Of a stretch of DNA of 64,000 bases, positions 60,261 through 64,000 are shown piece after piece (position 1 is the first letter of the stretch; each line of letters begins with the position of its first letter). Where the stretch lies: contig JACATO010000626.1 in NCBI GenBank assembly GCA_018389105.1, positions 1,116,001 to 1,180,000 of the forward strand, in the 5' to 3' direction. Source of the DNA: Nautilus pompilius (taxonomy: Eukaryota; Mollusca; Cephalopoda; Nautilida; Nautilidae). The position numbers and the translations under genes are program-made. The notes under the pieces were generated by a model that worked only from the letters and a program-made list of their open reading frames with translations, was not told where the DNA came from and searched no databases.

Positions 60261-60850
60261 ATTTCATCTGTAGTAGTAACCTTACTATGCGCTTAATATG
60301 TAATTTATTATAATAAAGTTACAAAAGAAAAAGTCATATTAAAGGAGGAAATAATATTTGGTGTGTTGTTCGGTTGTCTTTTAAATGGTTTTGCCAAATG
60401 ACCAATATAGTATTACTTACTACCATTAACAAACCACTATTTCTGCATTTTCAAAATCACTTGAGCATTTTCATATCTTTTTTTTAAAAGTTTATTCACC
60501 TATTTCACTTGAATCACACGCACTTAATGAAAACTGATTGCGTTTGCAATAGAATTTGAAAGTCTGGTCAAGCTTTTGTTTTTTTAGATTAGTTAGTTAT
60601 TCTCTTTCTAAAAGTTAATGTCGGAATAAAATATAGAGTTTTCCCCCTTTGTATATAATTGACTTGACACGAACATTACTATTAGTTACTTCATTGTTGT
60701 TATCATATTATTTCCCGACCAAATTTTTTTATCATTTAAAAACATTATTACTGGTTTCAAAATGAAATGGCAACATGAATATATTTTAGACATTTGACCA
60801 TTATATTTATCCAAAGAAAATATTGTGATTGACGTTGAGTGAAAAAGAAA

Positions 60851-60920
60851 TAACCAATCAAAGAGCTTCGCTTTCGCTATTTCAGGCCCAACTTTTCAAA
60901 ATGGCTGGCAGTATAAAAGT
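60851..60920 (+). promoter_or_regulatory. Candidate BTAF1 core promoter (CCAAT and TATA-like)
   Basis: CCAAT at 60854-60858 (within aaccaatcaaag) is followed 54 bp later by TATAAAAG at 60912-60919. Between them the stretch tttcaaaatggctggc resembles a YY1/ATGGC element. This spacing would place a start near 60945 and give a 5' leader of about 300 nt before the ATG at 61242. Housekeeping genes such as BTAF1 often lack a TATA box, so this may be chance. Confidence 0.35.
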
Positions 60921-61241
60921 AAATCGCGACCTAAGTGGGTTGGAGGTCACATATTTTGAGACTTTTTTGTTAAAATTGTCATTGAGTGGACCTAAATTCT
61001 ATTTGCAGGTTTTAGGTATTACTACAGATGAAAATTTTAACAAAAAATTCGTTATTTCTCCATAATTTACTTCCTTTATCATTGTGCGCTTTGATAGACG
61101 CGTACTCCATTCATAAGAAAGATCAAGAACTACAGGATCTATGGAAATTCTTTTGAAATAACGATTGTTTAATCTTCATCAATTAGACAAGCTATATCTC
61201 CGGTAGCTGTTTAGTTTAAGCAAGAGGAAAGGGATATTACC

Positions 61242-61252
61242 ATGACAACCAG
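61242..61252 (+). CDS. BTAF1: BTAF1 (TBP-associated factor 172 / Mot1), first coding exon
   Basis: ATG ACA ACC AG followed by a GTAAGA donor at 61253 gives Met-Thr-Thr and two bases of an Arg codon. Joined to the exon at 63325 this yields MTTRLDRLF, against MAVSRLDRLF in vertebrates. The very short first coding exon, correct phase and match to the family N-terminus support the start. BTAF1 is a Swi2/Snf2-type ATPase that removes TBP from DNA and redistributes it among promoters. Confidence 0.8.
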
Positions 61253-62876
61253 GTAAGAGCTAGTGTTCATATTTCAATATGCTATGTTGATTCCCATGAT
61301 CAACTTAATCTTACAGTTACATTACAAATATAAGTTTTAAATACTAACTATGAAGAATTTCAAGAAATATCTTTTCATCTTTAGTAGTTTTATCGGACAG
61401 CAAAGAATCTAACTGCTATATAATATTTGACGGCACATTTTTAGTTGCTTTAAAAAAGTGTTTTCAGTACTTTTTACACTGGAGTTTGATACAAGAGTCT
61501 TAGTCATTAGCTTAATTAAAGATGGTTCACATCGGAAACGCATACTACGGTCCTACTGGGATTCTAGTTGTCATTAATCTTAAAATATCTTAATTATATT
61601 TCATTTTTTACTAGATGTTTTGTTAATTTTTAAACTTGAAGATATGAATCAAAATTATTAACTATGGTACGATTACAAATCATTTTTCTTACGCAGTTTG
61701 TTAAATTGGTTCAGCATGAAAATAAAATATAGCAGAATTGCTTTATTATTGTCAATAATATTAATATCTTTAAATCTTTTATATTATTAAATCTGAAATG
61801 CAGTATTGCATACAAAGTGAGCACTTTGAATTTAGTTCTAAATGTAAGGACGATCTTTTTGTTGTTTAACTTTCATTTAGATTATATTCTCGTGTAAGAT
61901 CGTTTGGAAACGAGTTAAAGTGATATAAATCAGTATTATATACAAAATTTTTAAAAAATAAAGTAAATCTACAAAACCCTGACAATTTGTTTAATGTTCT
62001 GTTTATACCACTATTCTTTAAAAGTATATTGTTTAGTATTTGCAAAAAGCAAACTCCATATAACAGTTTAGTGCATTTTTAAAAATATTGGTGCCACTGT
62101 AGTCTCCTGAGACATTCCTCACATAACTAATGATTTACAAACATCTAATATTCTTAGATTTAAAGAACTGTTGTGTTAAGCAAGTGATTATAAATTTACA
62201 TTTTCAAACCTATTATTTTAGACATCCCATTTCACTTTTCTGTTCATATGAGTTTATCAGCATTTTTTTTTTTGGAAGCAAGATTATATACTCTAGATGA
62301 CATGTCATATTTAAAAGAAATCATCTGATATTTGAATTGAATTCTAAATATTGTAATAAAAAAAATTCTAACATGTTCTGAACTAATAGTTTCATTTGCT
62401 GCCATGTAACATTATCAAATTCTGGACTCTCCTTAATGCAGTATTAAAAAAACTGCAGTGTTAAAATTTTTTACAAGCACAATTTTTTTCTTACTATTTA
62501 AAATATTTTATGTATACTACTCAGTTTTTTCTCCTGTAACTTTAAATACTAACTAGTGCAAACAGAACTTTTGGTCAGTACAATGTTAGAATTAACAGTA
62601 CAGCATAGTTGTTGTGCAGCATTCCTTTTACAGCACAAAATAATATAGGTTTAGTAATTGTTTAGGTACTTATTTTTTTTATTTTTACAGAATAACCTAA
62701 TTTCATTTTTGCAAAATAGCTGGCATTTTATTTATAATATATTAGCTTTTGTTTTTTTTTAGTTTTATATTAAAGAATTTGATTATCATATGGCATGGAT
62801 TGATGTAGTCTGTTAAATATTTGCTAAAAATATATTCTTATAATCATTAAATGATCTTTAAATATATTTTTAGTGG

Positions 62877-62945
62877 CAAAGATGGTTTATGTAGCATGCT
62901 AGCCTGTTGTGACCGAGGGCCAGAGTTTGGCTCAGTGACTCTTTG
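62877..62945 (+). repeat. Possible tRNA-derived SINE head in BTAF1 intron 1
   Basis: GATGGTTTATGTAGCATGCT is A-box-like and GAGTTTGGCTCAGTGACTC is B-box-like, at tRNA spacing. The sequence to about 63200 is a little GC-richer than the surroundings, fitting a SINE body. The boxes deviate from consensus. Confidence 0.35.
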
Positions 62946-63324
62946 CAACATAGTTTCTTCTCTCACTTCTGTATTAGTCTGCCTGTATGACTTTTCTCCA
63001 AGCACTTTTGTTTTCTTTCACAACTAAACAAAGGAGTTCTAGTTAGGATTTTCCAAATATGTGTGGTGAAGGTAGACTGGCTCGTATCATAATTATCTAC
63101 TGCCCAAGAGCTTCCAACTGTACCCAGGTAACTTGCTTGGTCATTGAGGCTGATTTCCCACACATACTTGTTCACTTCTGTGAGATGTTCCTAAGACCTA
63201 TTTCTAGATCACAAATTTGCAAAGAAGGAAAGGAATATATTTTCAGTGTTGCAGGACAGGGAAGGATCATTTTCAATAATGAATTTAGAATAGAAATGTT
63301 ACCTGCCTGATTGTATGTTTTCAG

Positions 63325-63448
63325 ATTGGATCGACTTTTTCTGTTGTTGGATACTGGCTCTACTGCTTTGATAAGAAGATCTGCTGCAGAACAGTTAGGT
63401 GAAGTCCAGAAACTACATCCACATGAGCTTGGGAATCTTTTGTCAAAG
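63325..63448 (+). CDS. BTAF1: BTAF1 (TBP-associated factor 172 / Mot1), second coding exon
   Basis: The acceptor tgtatgttttcag and the donor GTAAAG at 63449 bound one base that completes Arg, plus 41 codons. The translation [20 protein letters not shown] then [20 protein letters not shown] follows the highly conserved BTAF1/Mot1 N-terminus ([12 protein letters not shown]...R..AA.QLGEV.KLHPHEL.NLL.K). This is the first helix pair of the HEAT-repeat array that grips TBP. The ATPase domain and most of the ~1,800-residue protein lie beyond the window. The intron before it is 2.07 kb. Confidence 0.95.
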
Positions 63449-64000
63449 GTAAAGTTTTTGAAGATAAAAATAAAATGTGGCTTTCAGCTGCAGAAACAAA
63501 CACACATTGCATGAAATTGCAAGTTATTTTATTTGAATGGGGATACTGTGCATAAATCATATGCTGCTTATTGGAGATATTTTTAACATGTTTTATTTTG
63601 ATTTCATATTTCTATAAGAAATACTATAATGCTAGGTATGAAAACATTGTTGTAGTTTTTAATCAATAGAAGAAAAAAATAAGTAGTCTAATATTTCTAT
63701 TTCAAAGTGAAATTGTTGGTCACTTCAGATGAAAATAAGTAATAAGTTTAATGATACATTTGTAAAAACTAAAAATACTAAGTCAAAATAATAAATCTTG
63801 CAGAATATTTTTATCTGTTGAAAAAAAGGTCTAGAATGGCCATAAATAGCCACAATGAACAGCATGAAAACCCTTTATAAATAATCTTAATTCAAAATTC
63901 TCACATCCCAGGAATTTTTCAATAGCCTAAGATAATTGTGATTACCATAGTATAATAAAGCATGATATGATAAAATAAATAAATCTGGAAAATTAATTGT

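Noticed and set aside
1..64000. Bacterial-type systems (operons, CRISPR arrays, attachment sites)
   Set aside because: Spliced animal genes, long introns and eukaryotic transposons fill the window; no regularly spaced direct repeats or compact gene runs are present.

Overview
This is an AT-rich, CpG-poor eukaryotic (animal) window. Three split genes, all on the + strand, have introns of 1-13 kb that are heavily loaded with decayed DNA transposons. The mix of elements (Tc1, pogo/Tigger, several hAT lineages, piggyBac, a Ty3/gypsy trace, tRNA-derived SINEs, and an element with a large uncharacterised ORF I associate with arthropods) suggests an arthropod, possibly a chelicerate such as a horseshoe crab. 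This is inference; nothing in the window is diagnostic for a species.

Layout. (1) About 1-9 kb holds the last three coding exons of a potassium-dependent sodium/calcium exchanger (NCKX/SLC24 family). Its introns hold a SPIN-like hAT element, a Tigger-type MITE and a broken pogo transposase. (2) About 9-18.8 kb is intergenic. It has no gene I can support, but it does have one strong long hairpin (15694-15798), which has a shortened relative at 30001-30036. (3) 18.86-22.28 kb is an unclassified element on the - strand with a ~559-codon frame holding three stops. A 1,063-bp hAT element with a perfect 8-bp target duplication is inserted four codons after its ATG. (4) 22.5-50.95 kb is a six-exon gene, reconstructed here with matching splice phases, for a ~538-residue type I membrane protein. 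It has a signal peptide, an MNNL/C2-like domain like the N-terminus of Delta/Jagged Notch ligands, a decayed beginning of a DSL domain, no EGF repeats, a Ser/Thr-rich stalk, one membrane segment and a short tail. This is the most interesting item in the window. Its last intron (13.2 kb) holds a 3.7-kb hAT, a gypsy trace, a 322-bp MITE and a Tc1 element. (5) 51-57 kb is an island of dead transposons: a piggyBac with TTAA flanks, a SINE, a Tc1 and a Tigger piece. (6) 59.6-60.9 kb holds CpG-rich, promoter-like sequence. (7) 61.24 kb to the window end is the 5' end of BTAF1 (TBP-associated factor 172, Mot1): an 11-nt first coding exon and the second exon.

The three cellular genes have no obvious functional link: ion transport, a Notch-ligand-like surface protein, and control of TBP on promoters. 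All exon models rest on reading splice sites and family resemblance by eye. No database search or transcript data was available.
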